A stretch of DNA of 64,000 bases, from the NCBI RefSeq assembly GCF_014193515.1, contig NZ_BLXX01000004.1:1-64000 (forward strand). The letters are read 5' to 3'. Under the pieces are notes generated by a model. It made no database searches, had not been told where the DNA came from, and saw only the letters and a list, made by a program, of their open reading frames with translations. How positions within the stretch are numbered: position 1 is the stretch's first letter; every line of letters starts with the position of its first letter. The DNA comes from Geomonas silvestris (GTDB taxonomy: Bacteria; Desulfobacterota; Desulfuromonadia; Geobacterales; Geobacteraceae). The translations under genes and the position numbers were made by a program. Positions 6,273 to 14,819 of this stretch are shown piece after piece.

Positions 6273-7301
6273 ATGATGTTCAGAATTCGCAGATCCATTC
6301 TTGCGGTAGCGGCACTGGCGGCACTGGTCCTGGCGGGCAACGCTTCGGCGGAGACCCTGATCAACGGCGCGGGCGCCACCTTCCCCTACCCGCTGTACTC
6401 GAAGTGGTTCGCCGAGTACGCCAAGATCGACAAGAGCGTGAAATTCAACTACCAGTCCATCGGCTCCGGCGGCGGCATCAAGCAGATCACCGCCCAGACC
6501 GTCGACTTCGGTGCCTCGGACAAATTTCTGAGCGACGAGGAGCTGAAGGCGGCTCCGGGCAAGCTGCTGCACATCCCGACGGTGATGGGCGCGGTCGTCG
6601 TTACCTACAACCTGCCGGGCGTCGGCAAGGGGGTGAAACTCACCCCTGAGACCCTGGCCCAGATCTACGAAGGGAAAATCACCTCCTGGGGCGACCCGAA
6701 GCTGGTGCGCGACAATGGAGGGTTGAAGCTCCCCAACAAGCCGATCATCGTGGTGCACCGTTCCGACGGTTCCGGCACCACCAGCATCTTCACGGATTAC
6801 CTGACCTCGGTGAGCCCGGAGTGGGCCAAGAAGGTCGGCAAAGGGACCTCGGTCAAGTGGCCGGTCGGACTGGGCGGCAAGGGTAACGAGGGGGTCGCCG
6901 GGCAGATCAAGACCACCCCGTACACCATCGGCTACGTCGAACTCGCCTACGCTTTCGAGAACAAGCTCCCCTACACCTCGCTGAAAAACAGCTCCGGCAG
7001 CTTCGTGGAGCCCTCCATTGCCTCGACCTCGGCGGCGGCCCGCGGCGCGGCCAAAACCATGCCCGCCGACTTCCGGATCTCGCTGGTGAACCAGCCCGGC
7101 AAGGACGCCTACCCCATCGTCGGCTTCACCTGGCTGTTGGTCTACCAGGACCAGAAGGACAAGGCAAAAGGGAAAAAGCTGGTGGATTTCCTGAAGTGGG
7201 AGCTGCATCAGGGGCAGAAGATGGCAGACAAGCTCCTCTACGCCCCGCTTCCGTCCAACGTGGCAAAGATGGTCGAGAAGACGGTGCTGAGCATAAAGTG
7301 A
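6273..7301 (+). CDS. pstS: Phosphate ABC transporter substrate-binding protein PstS
   Basis: A 342-residue periplasmic phosphate-binding protein. A signal peptide (about residues 1-27, hydrophobic core AVAALAALVLAG, cleavage near ASA-ET) is followed by the PstS start LINGAGATFPYPLY. Further phosphate-ligand motifs include SIGSGGGIKQI, DFGASDKFLS and HRSDGSGTT. Length is normal for the E. coli-type family. GGAG lies 7 nt before the first of two tandem ATGs. It leads pstC-pstA-pstB-phoU and has a PhoB-box-like repeat upstream, so induction under phosphate limitation is expected. Confidence 0.97.
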   Translation: MMFRIRRSILAVAALAALVLAGNASAETLINGAGATFPYPLYSKWFAEYAKIDKSVKFNYQSIGSGGGIKQITAQTVDFGASDKFLSDEELKAAPGKLLHIPTVMGAVVVTYNLPGVGKGVKLTPETLAQIYEGKITSWGDPKLVRDNGGLKLPNKPIIVVHRSDGSGTTSIFTDYLTSVSPEWAKKVGKGTSVKWPVGLGGKGNEGVAGQIKTTPYTIGYVELAYAFENKLPYTSLKNSSGSFVEPSIASTSAAARGAAKTMPADFRISLVNQPGKDAYPIVGFTWLLVYQDQKDKAKGKKLVDFLKWELHQGQKMADKLLYAPLPSNVAKMVEKTVLSIK

Positions 7302-7386
7302 GGCAGGGACTGGGGACTGGGGGCTACTCGGGACTGGAATCGACACCGAGGCTCACACCTGAAACCCGCCCAGCCCATCCCTCCGA

Positions 7387-7424
7387 GCATAGAACCTAGA
7401 ACTTAGAACTTCGAACTTCGATTT
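7387..7424 (+). repeat. Heptanucleotide repeat tract (TAGAACY)
   Basis: Consecutive 7-nt units TAGAACC, TAGAACT, TAGAACT, TCGAACT between pstS and pstC. The same heptamer family recurs at 58,700-58,935. Confidence 0.75.
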
Positions 7425-7438
7425 TCAAAGGATTTCAA

Positions 7439-8500
7439 GTGGAAACCACGGACGTAACGACATCGGGCTCCGTGCCAGGACCGTACCCTGGCGCAGGACC
7501 GAAAATTCCAGCATCCAAGCGGGAATCGGAGCAGAGCTTGCCAGACACGCAAACCACCGCTCCTCCCGAAAAGGCTGACAAGCGCATCAACGGCGACCTG
7601 GTCTTCAAGTTCGTGACCACCGTCTTCGCTTTCAGCATCCTGATCATCCTGGCGCTCATGCTGGCCGAGATGACCTCGGAAAGCCTGCCGGCGATCCGCA
7701 AGTTCGGGCACAAATTCCTCACCAGCAGCGACTGGGATGCCGTGCAGGGAAATTTCGGCGCCCTCCCCTACCTCTACGGCTCGGTGATCTCCTCGGTCCT
7801 GGCACTGCTGCTGGCGACGCCTTTGAGCATCGGGGCCGCCATCTTCATCACCGAGATCTGCCCGAAGAAGGTGGGGGCCTGGATCGCACCGCTGGTGGAA
7901 CTGCTAGCGGCGATCCCCTCGGTCATCTACGGCCTGTGGGGGGTCCTCGTCATGGCTCCCTGGCTGCAGTCCACCGTCCAGCCGTTCCTCATCGAGCATT
8001 TCGGCTTTCTCCCCTTCTTCCAGGGGGCACCCTACGGCGTCAGCATGCTCGCCGCGGTCTTCATCCTGATGATCATGGTGGTGCCGATCATCACCTCGAT
8101 CAGCCGCGAGGTACTGCTCACGGTCCCCTCGAGCCAGAAGGAGGCTGCCATCGCCCTGGGCGCCACCCACTGGGAGACCATCAAGATGGCGATCCTCCCC
8201 TACGGCAAGTCGGGGATCCTCGGTGCGGCCATCCTGGGGCTGGGGCGCGCGGTGGGCGAGACCATGGCGGTCACCATGGTGATCGGCAACTCGCCGCAGA
8301 TCTCGCTGTCGCTCATGTCGCCGGCCTACACCATGCCGAGCGTCATTGCCAACGAGTTCGCCGAGGCTACCTCGAAGCTGCACACCGCCGCCCTCATGGA
8401 GATCGGCCTGATCCTCTTGCTGGTCACCCTGGTGATCAACGCGCTGGCCAGGCTGCTGATCTGGAGCGTCACCCGCAGCGCAGGTGGAGGTGCAGCATGA
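7439..8500 (+). CDS. pstC: Phosphate ABC transporter permease PstC
   Basis: A 353-residue inner-membrane permease. After a polar 50-residue N-terminal extension come six or so membrane segments and the binding-protein-dependent permease EAA region (SSQKEAAIALGATHWETIKMAILP). The GTG start at 7439 follows AAAGGA. Its stop overlaps the pstA start (ATGA), so the two permease subunits are translationally coupled. It partners PstA to form the phosphate channel driven by PstB. Confidence 0.95.
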   Translation: METTDVTTSGSVPGPYPGAGPKIPASKRESEQSLPDTQTTAPPEKADKRINGDLVFKFVTTVFAFSILIILALMLAEMTSESLPAIRKFGHKFLTSSDWDAVQGNFGALPYLYGSVISSVLALLLATPLSIGAAIFITEICPKKVGAWIAPLVELLAAIPSVIYGLWGVLVMAPWLQSTVQPFLIEHFGFLPFFQGAPYGVSMLAAVFILMIMVVPIITSISREVLLTVPSSQKEAAIALGATHWETIKMAILPYGKSGILGAAILGLGRAVGETMAVTMVIGNSPQISLSLMSPAYTMPSVIANEFAEATSKLHTAALMEIGLILLLVTLVINALARLLIWSVTRSAGGGAA

Positions 8501-9339
8501 TGAGGAGCGTCTTCCTGCGCAACGCCAAGAACTACCTGATGACCGGGATGATGCTGGCCGCCACGCTGGCGGTGCTGATTCCGCTGGGGCTCATCTTCTT
8601 TCACATCATGAAGATGGGGATGAGTTCGGTGAACCTCGACTTCTTCACCCAGATCCCCAAGCCGACCGGCGAGACCGGCGGCGGCATGGCCAACGGGATG
8701 CTGGGATCGCTACTGATGATTGGCATGGCCTCGCTGATCGGGCTGCCGGTCGGGATCTTCGGCGCCATCTACCTGGCCGAGTTCGGCGGATCGAAGGTAT
8801 CCACCGCGATCCGTTTCTCCGCCGACGTCCTCTCCGGGACCCCTTCGATCATCACCGGCATGGTGGCCTACACCCTCCTGGTGGTTCCGATGAAAGGCTT
8901 CTCCGCGCTGGCGGGATCCGTGGCGCTCGCCATGATCATGATCCCTATCGTGCTGCGCACCACCGAGGAACAGTTGAAGCTCGTGCCGGGCTCCCTGCGC
9001 GAGGCCTCGCTGGCCCTTGGGGTCCCCATGTGGCGCACAACCTTGAGAGTCACCCTGCGCAGCGCGCTTTCCGGAGTTATGACCGGGGTACTCTTGGCGA
9101 TAGCCCGCGTGGCAGGCGAGACCGCGCCGCTGCTCTTCACCGCCTTGGGGAACCAGTTCTGGGGCAAAGACCTCACCCAGCCGATGGCCGCCCTGCCGCT
9201 GCAGATCTTCAGCTTCGCCATCGCCCCCTACGAGGACTGGCACCGGCTGGCGTGGGCTGGAGCCCTGGTGCTGGTGGTCGTGATGTTCGGGTTGAGCCTC
9301 ACGGCGCGCTACTTCGGCAGGACCAGGACCGGCGAATAA
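8497..9339 (+). CDS. pstA: Phosphate ABC transporter permease PstA
   Basis: A 280-residue permease beginning MMRSVFLRNAKNYLM, with about six membrane segments and the EAA loop (GSLREASLALGVPMWRTTLR). It contains the PstA hallmark LSGTPSIITGMVAY. The start lies in the ATGA overlap with pstC. It pairs with PstC in the Pst importer; pstB follows after a 128-nt gap with no gene. Confidence 0.95.
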   Translation: MMRSVFLRNAKNYLMTGMMLAATLAVLIPLGLIFFHIMKMGMSSVNLDFFTQIPKPTGETGGGMANGMLGSLLMIGMASLIGLPVGIFGAIYLAEFGGSKVSTAIRFSADVLSGTPSIITGMVAYTLLVVPMKGFSALAGSVALAMIMIPIVLRTTEEQLKLVPGSLREASLALGVPMWRTTLRVTLRSALSGVMTGVLLAIARVAGETAPLLFTALGNQFWGKDLTQPMAALPLQIFSFAIAPYEDWHRLAWAGALVLVVVMFGLSLTARYFGRTRTGE

Positions 9340-9467
9340 TTCGCCACGTAGTCACGGAGAACATCTGAGGAACGGCAGGCCAGGACCGGGACACACAACG
9401 GTTCGAAGCACGAGAAAGAACATAGGACGGCGGGCCTGAGCGTCATTTACTGCTTTACGAGGGATAC

Positions 9468-10229
9468 ATGAACAACATCAAGGTACATCTGGAGAGCCTC
9501 AACATACATTTCGGCAAGACCCACGCGGTGAAGGACATCAGCATGGACTTTCCCGAGAACAGCGTGACCGCCATCATCGGACCTTCGGGGTGCGGCAAGT
9601 CGACCATGCTGCGCTCGCTGAACCGGATGCACGACCTGGTCCCTTCGGCCCGGGTCTCCGGGAAGGTGCTTTTGGACAACGACGACGTCTACGGCAAAGG
9701 GGTTGACCCAGTCGGCATCCGGCGCAGGGTCGGCATGGTGTTCCAGAAACCGAACCCCTTCCCGGCCATGTCGATCTACGACAACGTAGTAGCCGGCTAC
9801 AAGCTGAACAGCCGCATGGTGCGCAGCGAGGCCGACGACATCGTGGAGAGCTGTCTGAAGCGCGTCGCGCTCTGGGACGAGGTGAAGGACCGGCTGAAGG
9901 CCAACGCCATGACCCTTTCCGGCGGCCAGCAGCAGCGTCTGTGCATCGCGCGGACCATCGCGGTGAAGCCGGAAGTGATCCTGATGGACGAGCCGGCCTC
10001 GGCGCTGGATCCGATCTCCACCCTGAAGATCGAGGAGTTGATCGAGGAACTCAAGGAGCGCTACACCATCATCATCGTGACCCACAACATGCAGCAGGCC
10101 GCACGCGTCTCGGACTACACGGCCTTCCTGTACATGGGTGACCTGATCGAGTGCGGTGAGACCAAGAAGATCTTCACCACTCCGGAGCAGAAGCAGACCG
10201 AGGACTACATTACCGGCCGTTTCGGCTAG
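9468..10229 (+). CDS. pstB: Phosphate ABC transporter ATP-binding protein PstB
   Basis: A 253-residue ABC ATPase with Walker [10 protein letters not shown] (about residues 39-47), signature LSGGQQQR, Walker [14 protein letters not shown] and switch THNMQQA. The run RSLNRMHD after Walker A and the signature context are typical of PstB. It powers phosphate import through PstC/PstA and, with PhoU, takes part in signalling to the PhoR/PhoB system, which is not in this window. Confidence 0.97.
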   Translation: MNNIKVHLESLNIHFGKTHAVKDISMDFPENSVTAIIGPSGCGKSTMLRSLNRMHDLVPSARVSGKVLLDNDDVYGKGVDPVGIRRRVGMVFQKPNPFPAMSIYDNVVAGYKLNSRMVRSEADDIVESCLKRVALWDEVKDRLKANAMTLSGGQQQRLCIARTIAVKPEVILMDEPASALDPISTLKIEELIEELKERYTIIIVTHNMQQAARVSDYTAFLYMGDLIECGETKKIFTTPEQKQTEDYITGRFG

Positions 10230-10236
10230 GCTATCA

Positions 10237-10252
10237 GGCGATTCGAATCGCC
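10237..10252. repeat. Perfect 16-bp palindrome GGCGATTCGAATCGCC
   Basis: A perfect inverted repeat 8 nt after the pstB stop, in the 155-nt pstB-phoU gap. It has no T-run. It may be an mRNA stem stabilising the upstream transcript or an operator; nothing else is seen in the gap. Confidence 0.5.
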
Positions 10253-10384
10253 CGATCAGTCCGACCCGTCCGATTGTTCGGATCTGCGATCCGCTCGATG
10301 CCCTTCGACAACGCACCTGGCCCCGGCAGCCGCGCCACGCCGGCAAACCGGGAGACCATTTATAATCACGCAGGAGAGAATGTA

Positions 10385-11056
10385 ATGGAAAGAGAACACT
10401 TCAGCAGGCAGTTCGACGCGGAGCTGAACGAAATACGGGAAAAGCTCCTGGAGATGGGGGGCAAGGTTGAACTCATGATCGCGAACGCCCTGCTGGCACT
10501 GGTCGAGCGCAACACCGAACTGGCGATACAGACCATCGCCTTCGACCACGAGATCAACCGCCTCGAGATGGAAATCGACGAGAAGTGCCTGGAAGTGCTG
10601 GCGCGCCGACAGCCCGCCGCACGCGACCTGCGTTTCATCACCCTGGCGCTTAAGATCGTTACGGACTTGGAGCGCATCGGCGACCAGTGCGCCAACATCG
10701 CCAAGCGCGTGAAGGAGCTGAACCTCGAGCCGGCTCTCAAGCCGTACATCGACCTCCCCCGCATGGCCCAGGCCGCCTCCACCATGGTGAAAGAGGCGCT
10801 GGACGCCTTCGTGCGCGGCGACGAAAACCTGGCCATCAAGGTCTGCCAGGACGACCAGGTGGTGGACGATCTAAACGAGCAGATCCAGCGCGAGCTGTTG
10901 ACCTTCATGATGTCCGATCCGAGCGCCATCACCCGCGCCATGCGGATCAACTACATCTCCAAATGCCTGGAGCGCATCGCCGACCACGCCACCAACGTGG
11001 CCGAGATGGTGATCTTCATGGTGAAGGGAAAAGATATCCGCCACACCATCGCTTAA
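10385..11056 (+). CDS. phoU: Phosphate signalling complex protein PhoU
   Basis: A 223-residue helical protein with two repeated PhoU domains. Each carries the metal-binding helix motif ending in the E/DxxxD pattern (KIVTDLERIGDQCANIAKR at about 92-110 and ISKCLERIADHATNVAEM near 193-210). PhoU represses PhoR signalling when phosphate is plentiful and restrains Pst transport. I chose the ATG at 10385 because AGGAGAG lies just upstream and the protein then starts at the usual position; a longer in-frame reading from 10274 adds non-conserved residues. It is the last gene of the pst operon, followed by a terminator. Confidence 0.95.
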   Translation: MEREHFSRQFDAELNEIREKLLEMGGKVELMIANALLALVERNTELAIQTIAFDHEINRLEMEIDEKCLEVLARRQPAARDLRFITLALKIVTDLERIGDQCANIAKRVKELNLEPALKPYIDLPRMAQAASTMVKEALDAFVRGDENLAIKVCQDDQVVDDLNEQIQRELLTFMMSDPSAITRAMRINYISKCLERIADHATNVAEMVIFMVKGKDIRHTIA

Positions 11057-11094
11057 GGGAGATTTTCTCAACCTCGACATTAAGCTCAACCTGA

Positions 11095-11130
11095 CCAAAA
11101 GGGGTCCACTTCGGTGCACCCCTTTTTCTT
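11095..11130 (+). terminator. Intrinsic terminator after phoU
   Basis: AAAAGGGGTCCACTTCGGTG pairs with GCACCCCTTTTT: a GC-rich stem with a short loop followed by five T residues, 40 nt after the phoU stop. Confidence 0.85.
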
Positions 11131-11159
11131 GTTCATCGGGAAATTGCGGAGAGACCACA

Positions 11160-11190
11160 TCCCCTCTCCCGCAAGGGGAGAGGGGACCTA
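11160..11190. repeat. GC-rich palindromic repeat (CCCCTCTCCC / GGGAGAGGGG type)
   Basis: CCCCTCTCCCGCAAGGGGAGAGGGG forms an almost perfect hairpin. Copies of the same element lie at about 41,900 and 43,945. Confidence 0.7.
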
Positions 11191-11240
11191 TGTCATCGGC
11201 CTTCCAGGACTTCCCTGATGACCGTTTGTTGTTCCGGACA

Positions 11241-11269
11241 CGAAAAAGGGCGAACCTGAGGTTCGCCCC
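11241..11269 (-). terminator. Intrinsic terminator of the small zinc-ribbon gene
   Basis: On the minus strand GGGCGAACCTCAGGTTCGCCC is followed by TTTTT. It lies about 50 nt after the stop at 11321. Confidence 0.75.
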
Positions 11270-11320
11270 GTCGGACTGTGCCGAAAACCGCTCCATGTGT
11301 CCGAAGGGCCACATCGAGTT

Positions 11321-11506
11321 TTAAAAAAACACCTGGCGCTGCTGGGGGCTGCGCTCGTTGCGCTGGGGCCCGCTGACCGGAAACTCCTTCTTGCAGCAAC
11401 CGCAAAAGACCTTGCCGCCGACCGTGCTGGTCCAGGGGGTCAGGTTCCTCGAATCGCACCACTCGCAGTACCACACGTAATACTCGCCCATTGCCATGGT
11501 TCTCAT
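11321..11506 (-). CDS. Small zinc-ribbon-like protein (61 aa), unknown function
   Basis: A 61-residue protein (MRTMAMGEYYVWYCEWCDS...) with two CxxC knuckles, CEWC and CGCC, separated by 18 residues, the layout of a small zinc ribbon. Aromatic residues precede the first knuckle. The C-terminal 20 residues are polar. It stands alone between the pst operon (plus strand) and the dehydrogenase, with its own terminator. Alternative ATGs exist at codons 4 and 6. No family name is recognised. Confidence 0.65.
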   Translation of the reverse strand: MRTMAMGEYYVWYCEWCDSRNLTPWTSTVGGKVFCGCCKKEFPVSGPQRNERSPQQRQVFF

Positions 11507-11593
11507 GCGCTTTCTCCTTGTATCGTTGTCGCCCAGGAGCTTAGCGCAGCTTTGTCACAGCGAGGTGGCGGCGGCGTAACTATCTCGAGAATT

Positions 11594-12568
11594 TTAAAGA
11601 GTTACCCCGTTCACGACGTTTTGCGGCGCACCCGCCAGGAAGGCCGCTATGTTGTCCGAGGTGGTGGCCATGAGCCGACGCCGCGCCGCCAGCGTGGCCC
11701 AGGCGATGTGCGGGGTGATCAGGCAGTTTTTAAGCCCCAGAAGCGGGCTGTCGGCCGGGATCGGCTCGCGGGCGGTAACGTCGAGCGCTGCCCCGGCGAT
11801 GGTCCCCTCCTTGAGTGCCTGCACCAGGTCGGCCTCCCTGATGAGCGGCCCCCGTCCGGTGTTGATGATGAGAGCGTGCGACTTCATAAGCCTCAACCGC
11901 CCCGCGTGCACCAGCCCCTCGTTCTCGGCGGTGAGCGGGCAGTGCAGGCTCACCACGTCGGCTCGCCGGAACAGTTCGTCGAGCTCGAGCCAGGTGACCG
12001 GAATCCCCGGGAGTTCCATCCGGCTTCTCGGGTTGTAGGCGAGGATCTCCATCCCCAGGGCGTGCGCCACGGCAGCGACCCGCGCGCCGATGCGCCCCAG
12101 CCCCACGATCCCCAGTTTCTGGCCGCACAGCTCGGAGAGCGGCTCGGTCATCAGGGTGAAGTCGCGCGACTTGGACCACTCGCCGCGCTGGACCACCGCG
12201 TCGTAGAGCGCCACCCGGTTGGTGAGCTCCAAAAGAAGCGCGATGGTATGCTGCGCCACCGAAAAGCTGCCGTACTCGGGGACGTTCACCACCGGAATGC
12301 CGCGCAGCCTGGCCACCTCGATGTCGACCACGTTGTAGCCGGTGGCCAGCACGCAGATAAGCTTCAGCTCGGGGAGCGCCGCGATGGTTGCCGCGCTCAA
12401 GGGGGTCTTGTTGGTGAGCAGGATCTGGGCGCCGCGGGAGCGCTCCACGATGAGATCGGCCGGCGTGCGGTCGTACACGCTGAACGTGCCGAAGGCGGCC
12501 ACCCGGTCCCAGGGGTTGTCGCCGGGGTTCAGGGTATAGCCGTCCAGTACCACGAGGTTCATAGCCAC
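11594..12568 (-). CDS. D-2-hydroxyacid dehydrogenase (NAD-dependent, glycerate dehydrogenase-like)
   Basis: A 324-residue member of the D-isomer-specific 2-hydroxyacid dehydrogenase family, which reduces 2-keto acids such as hydroxypyruvate using NADH. The nucleotide-binding motif GLGRIG sits at about residue 153. The catalytic Arg region INTGRGPLI, the Glu in the DVTAREPIP segment and the catalytic His in TPHIAWAT are all present. Substrate specificity cannot be read directly; hydroxypyruvate/glycerate or a related keto acid is likely. It begins 5 nt after the stop of the DUF502 gene, so the two form an operon. Confidence 0.9.
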   Translation of the reverse strand: MAMNLVVLDGYTLNPGDNPWDRVAAFGTFSVYDRTPADLIVERSRGAQILLTNKTPLSAATIAALPELKLICVLATGYNVVDIEVARLRGIPVVNVPEYGSFSVAQHTIALLLELTNRVALYDAVVQRGEWSKSRDFTLMTEPLSELCGQKLGIVGLGRIGARVAAVAHALGMEILAYNPRSRMELPGIPVTWLELDELFRRADVVSLHCPLTAENEGLVHAGRLRLMKSHALIINTGRGPLIREADLVQALKEGTIAGAALDVTAREPIPADSPLLGLKNCLITPHIAWATLAARRRLMATTSDNIAAFLAGAPQNVVNGVTL

Positions 12569-12573
12569 TCCTT

Positions 12574-13167
12574 TTAATGCACTACCGCGCCGCCCGAGAC
12601 CACGAACTTGACCGCCTCCTCGACGGTCATGCCGCTGTCGTAGACCTCGGACTCAGGGAAGAACAGGGCAAACCCGGAGGTTGGGTTCGGCATGGTGGGG
12701 ACGTACACCACGACGAGCCGCTCGCCGGCCCGCTCCACCTCGCCGGTCACAAAACCGACGGCGCGCACCCCGACCCGGGGCCACTCGACGAATACGGCCC
12801 GGCGATAGGAGGTCTTCCCCTCCTTGAACACCTGGGTGAGCTGTTTGCTCGAGTTGTAGATCGACTTGACCAGCGGGATGCGCGAGAGCAGGTCATCCCA
12901 CCACTTGAGGATCCGGGTCCCCATGACGTTGGTGGCGAGGATGCCGGAGAGGTAGATGACGACGGCACCGGTCAGCATCCCCAGCCCGGGGACATGGTAC
13001 TCGCGATGCACCACGAAGTTACTGAAGATGGAGTCGAGATAACTCCCCAGGATGCCGTCGGCGAAGTTGAAGAGGAATTTCAGGATAAAGAGGGTAATGC
13101 CCACCGGCACCACCACGAAAAGACCGGTAATGAATTTGCTCTTCAGATGTCTGATAACGTTTTCCAT
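12574..13167 (-). CDS. DUF502 family membrane protein
   Basis: A 197-residue protein with two membrane segments (about residues 12-35 and 58-80) and the conserved DUF502 features: FITGLFVVVPVGIT near the N-terminus, PLVKSIYNSSKQL in the middle, and VVYVPTMPNPTSGF toward the end. DUF502 proteins are widespread in bacteria and of unknown function. It starts with ATG after AGGGAGGTG and is followed with a 5-nt gap by the hydroxyacid dehydrogenase. Confidence 0.88.
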   Translation of the reverse strand: MENVIRHLKSKFITGLFVVVPVGITLFILKFLFNFADGILGSYLDSIFSNFVVHREYHVPGLGMLTGAVVIYLSGILATNVMGTRILKWWDDLLSRIPLVKSIYNSSKQLTQVFKEGKTSYRRAVFVEWPRVGVRAVGFVTGEVERAGERLVVVYVPTMPNPTSGFALFFPESEVYDSGMTVEEAVKFVVSGGAVVH

Positions 13168-13484
13168 TGCACCTCCCTACGTGCTAGACCAGCCTTATGC
13201 AACAAAGCCCGCGTGAAGTCAACAGATTACCGTCCCGGACAGGCGGCGTGACACGGGCACAATCCAGGCGGCGGGCCGACAAGGATAACTCACCTGTCAC
13301 AGCGGGAAGAGACTGTCACCAAGGGGCCGGTTGCAGGCTCTCCACCGGATACCGCCCGGCACCGGTTCCTCCTTATTTTCCTTCCGTTTCTCGCGGCGAT
13401 AGCAGTTGACAATACGGCCGCCAGAATTTAGAGTGCTAATTTGCCCGCGTTGCCCCCTGACACTTCACCAGATAGGTTTTCGAC
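13168..13484. other. 317-bp gap between divergent genes (DUF502 and ctpA)
   Basis: No gene is seen. It should hold the divergent promoters of the DUF502-dehydrogenase operon and of ctpA-miaA-like; the only convincing element is the promoter at 13406-13434. Confidence 0.6.
13406..13434 (+). promoter_or_regulatory. Probable sigma-70 promoter of ctpA
   Basis: TTGACA at 13406-13411 and TAGAGT at 13429-13434 are 17 bp apart, 50 bp upstream of the ctpA start. The -35 is perfect and the -10 has four of six consensus bases. Confidence 0.5.
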
Positions 13485-14819
13485 ATGTTCAAGACTCGCA
13501 TAATCCTTACTGCTGTCATACTGCTTGCCCTGGTCGGCGTGCTGCTGGCCAACATGGTCCAACGGATGGCCCACCTGCACCAGAGCGACGCGGAGTACCT
13601 GCGCCTGTTCAAGGAAGTGGTCGCCATCACCAAGCAGAGCTACGTGGAGCAGGTCGACGACAAGAAGCTCATGACCGGCGCCATCAACGGGATGCTGGCG
13701 GCGCTCGATCCGCACAGCAGCTACATGCCGGCTACCAGCTACGACGAGATGAAGGTACACATGGCCGGCGCCTTCGGCGGCCTGGGGATCCAGCTCGGCA
13801 CCAAGGACGGCAACCTGATGGTCGAGGCACCGATCGAGGATACCCCGGCGTTCCGGGCCGGGATCCTGGCCGGCGACCACATCTGGTCCATCGACGGGAA
13901 GCCGACCAAAGGGGTCCCGATAAACGACTGCGTGAGCCGGATGCGCGGCACCCCGGGGACCAGCGTGACGCTCGGGATCCTGCGCGAAGGGTCCAAGGAG
14001 CCGCTCTCCTTCAAGCTGGTGCGGGCCATCATCAAGACCAAGAGCGTGAAGGCGAAGCTGCTGGAGCCGGGGTACGCCTACCTCGGCATCTCCGAATTCC
14101 AGGAGCGCACCGGCGAGGACTTCGAGCGCGCCCTGAAAACCCTGGCCGCGGACAACGGCGGCCCGCTCAAGGGGCTCGTCCTGGACCTGCGCTACAACCC
14201 CGGTGGGCTTTTGGATCAGGCCATCAGGGTGACCAACAGCTTCGTCGGCGAGGGGCTCAATGACGGGCTCATCGTCTCCACCAAGGGGCGCAGTGCCGGG
14301 TCCGAACGCGAGATGACGGCGAACATCGGCGACAAGCAACCGCACTACCCGATCGTCGTGCTGATCAACGGCGCCAGCGCCAGCGCCTCGGAAATCGTGG
14401 CCGGTGCCCTGCAGGACCACAAGCGTGCGGTCATCATGGGGACCCAGAGCTTCGGCAAGGGGAGCGTCCAGTCGGTCATTACCTTGCGAAACGGCGACGG
14501 CCTCAAGCTCACCACCGCGCGCTACTACACCCCGAGCGGCCGCTCCATCCAGGCCAAAGGGATCACCCCGGACATCACGGTCGAGTTCGCCAAGAAACCG
14601 GCGCAGCCCGAGAAGAAAAAGATGCCGGAGATCCGGGAGCAGGACCTGGACGGCCACATGCAGCAGGTGGGTGCACCGAAGGATGCCCCGGCGGCTTCCG
14701 AGCCCTCCGCTGCACCGATGGATCCCAAGGAGCAGGAACTGCTCGGGAAAGACAACCAGCTGGCCCGCGCCCTCGACCTCCTCAAGGGGGTAAACCTGCT
14801 CAAGGCAGGGCTTAAGTGA
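13485..14819 (+). CDS. ctpA: S41 family carboxyl-terminal processing protease (CtpA/Prc-like)
   Basis: A 444-residue periplasmic serine protease with an N-terminal membrane anchor or signal (residues 5-25), a PDZ domain (about 95-180, starting GGLGIQLGTKDGN) and the S41 catalytic domain (about 190-370). The Ser/Lys dyad is visible in NGASASASEIVAGAL (Ser near residue 301) and GTQSFGKGSV. The tail after about 370 is Pro/Lys-rich, with low-complexity charged sequence. Such proteases trim or degrade periplasmic and outer-membrane proteins from the C-terminus. Its stop overlaps the GTG start of the miaA-like gene. Confidence 0.93.
   Translation: MFKTRIILTAVILLALVGVLLANMVQRMAHLHQSDAEYLRLFKEVVAITKQSYVEQVDDKKLMTGAINGMLAALDPHSSYMPATSYDEMKVHMAGAFGGLGIQLGTKDGNLMVEAPIEDTPAFRAGILAGDHIWSIDGKPTKGVPINDCVSRMRGTPGTSVTLGILREGSKEPLSFKLVRAIIKTKSVKAKLLEPGYAYLGISEFQERTGEDFERALKTLAADNGGPLKGLVLDLRYNPGGLLDQAIRVTNSFVGEGLNDGLIVSTKGRSAGSEREMTANIGDKQPHYPIVVLINGASASASEIVAGALQDHKRAVIMGTQSFGKGSVQSVITLRNGDGLKLTTARYYTPSGRSIQAKGITPDITVEFAKKPAQPEKKKMPEIREQDLDGHMQQVGAPKDAPAASEPSAAPMDPKEQELLGKDNQLARALDLLKGVNLLKAGLK

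Noticed and set aside
13431..13440. GAGTGCTAAT upstream of ctpA resembling half of a CIRCE (HrcA) operator
   Set aside because: The required upstream half TTAGCACTC at 9-bp spacing is absent, so only a chance half-site is supported.
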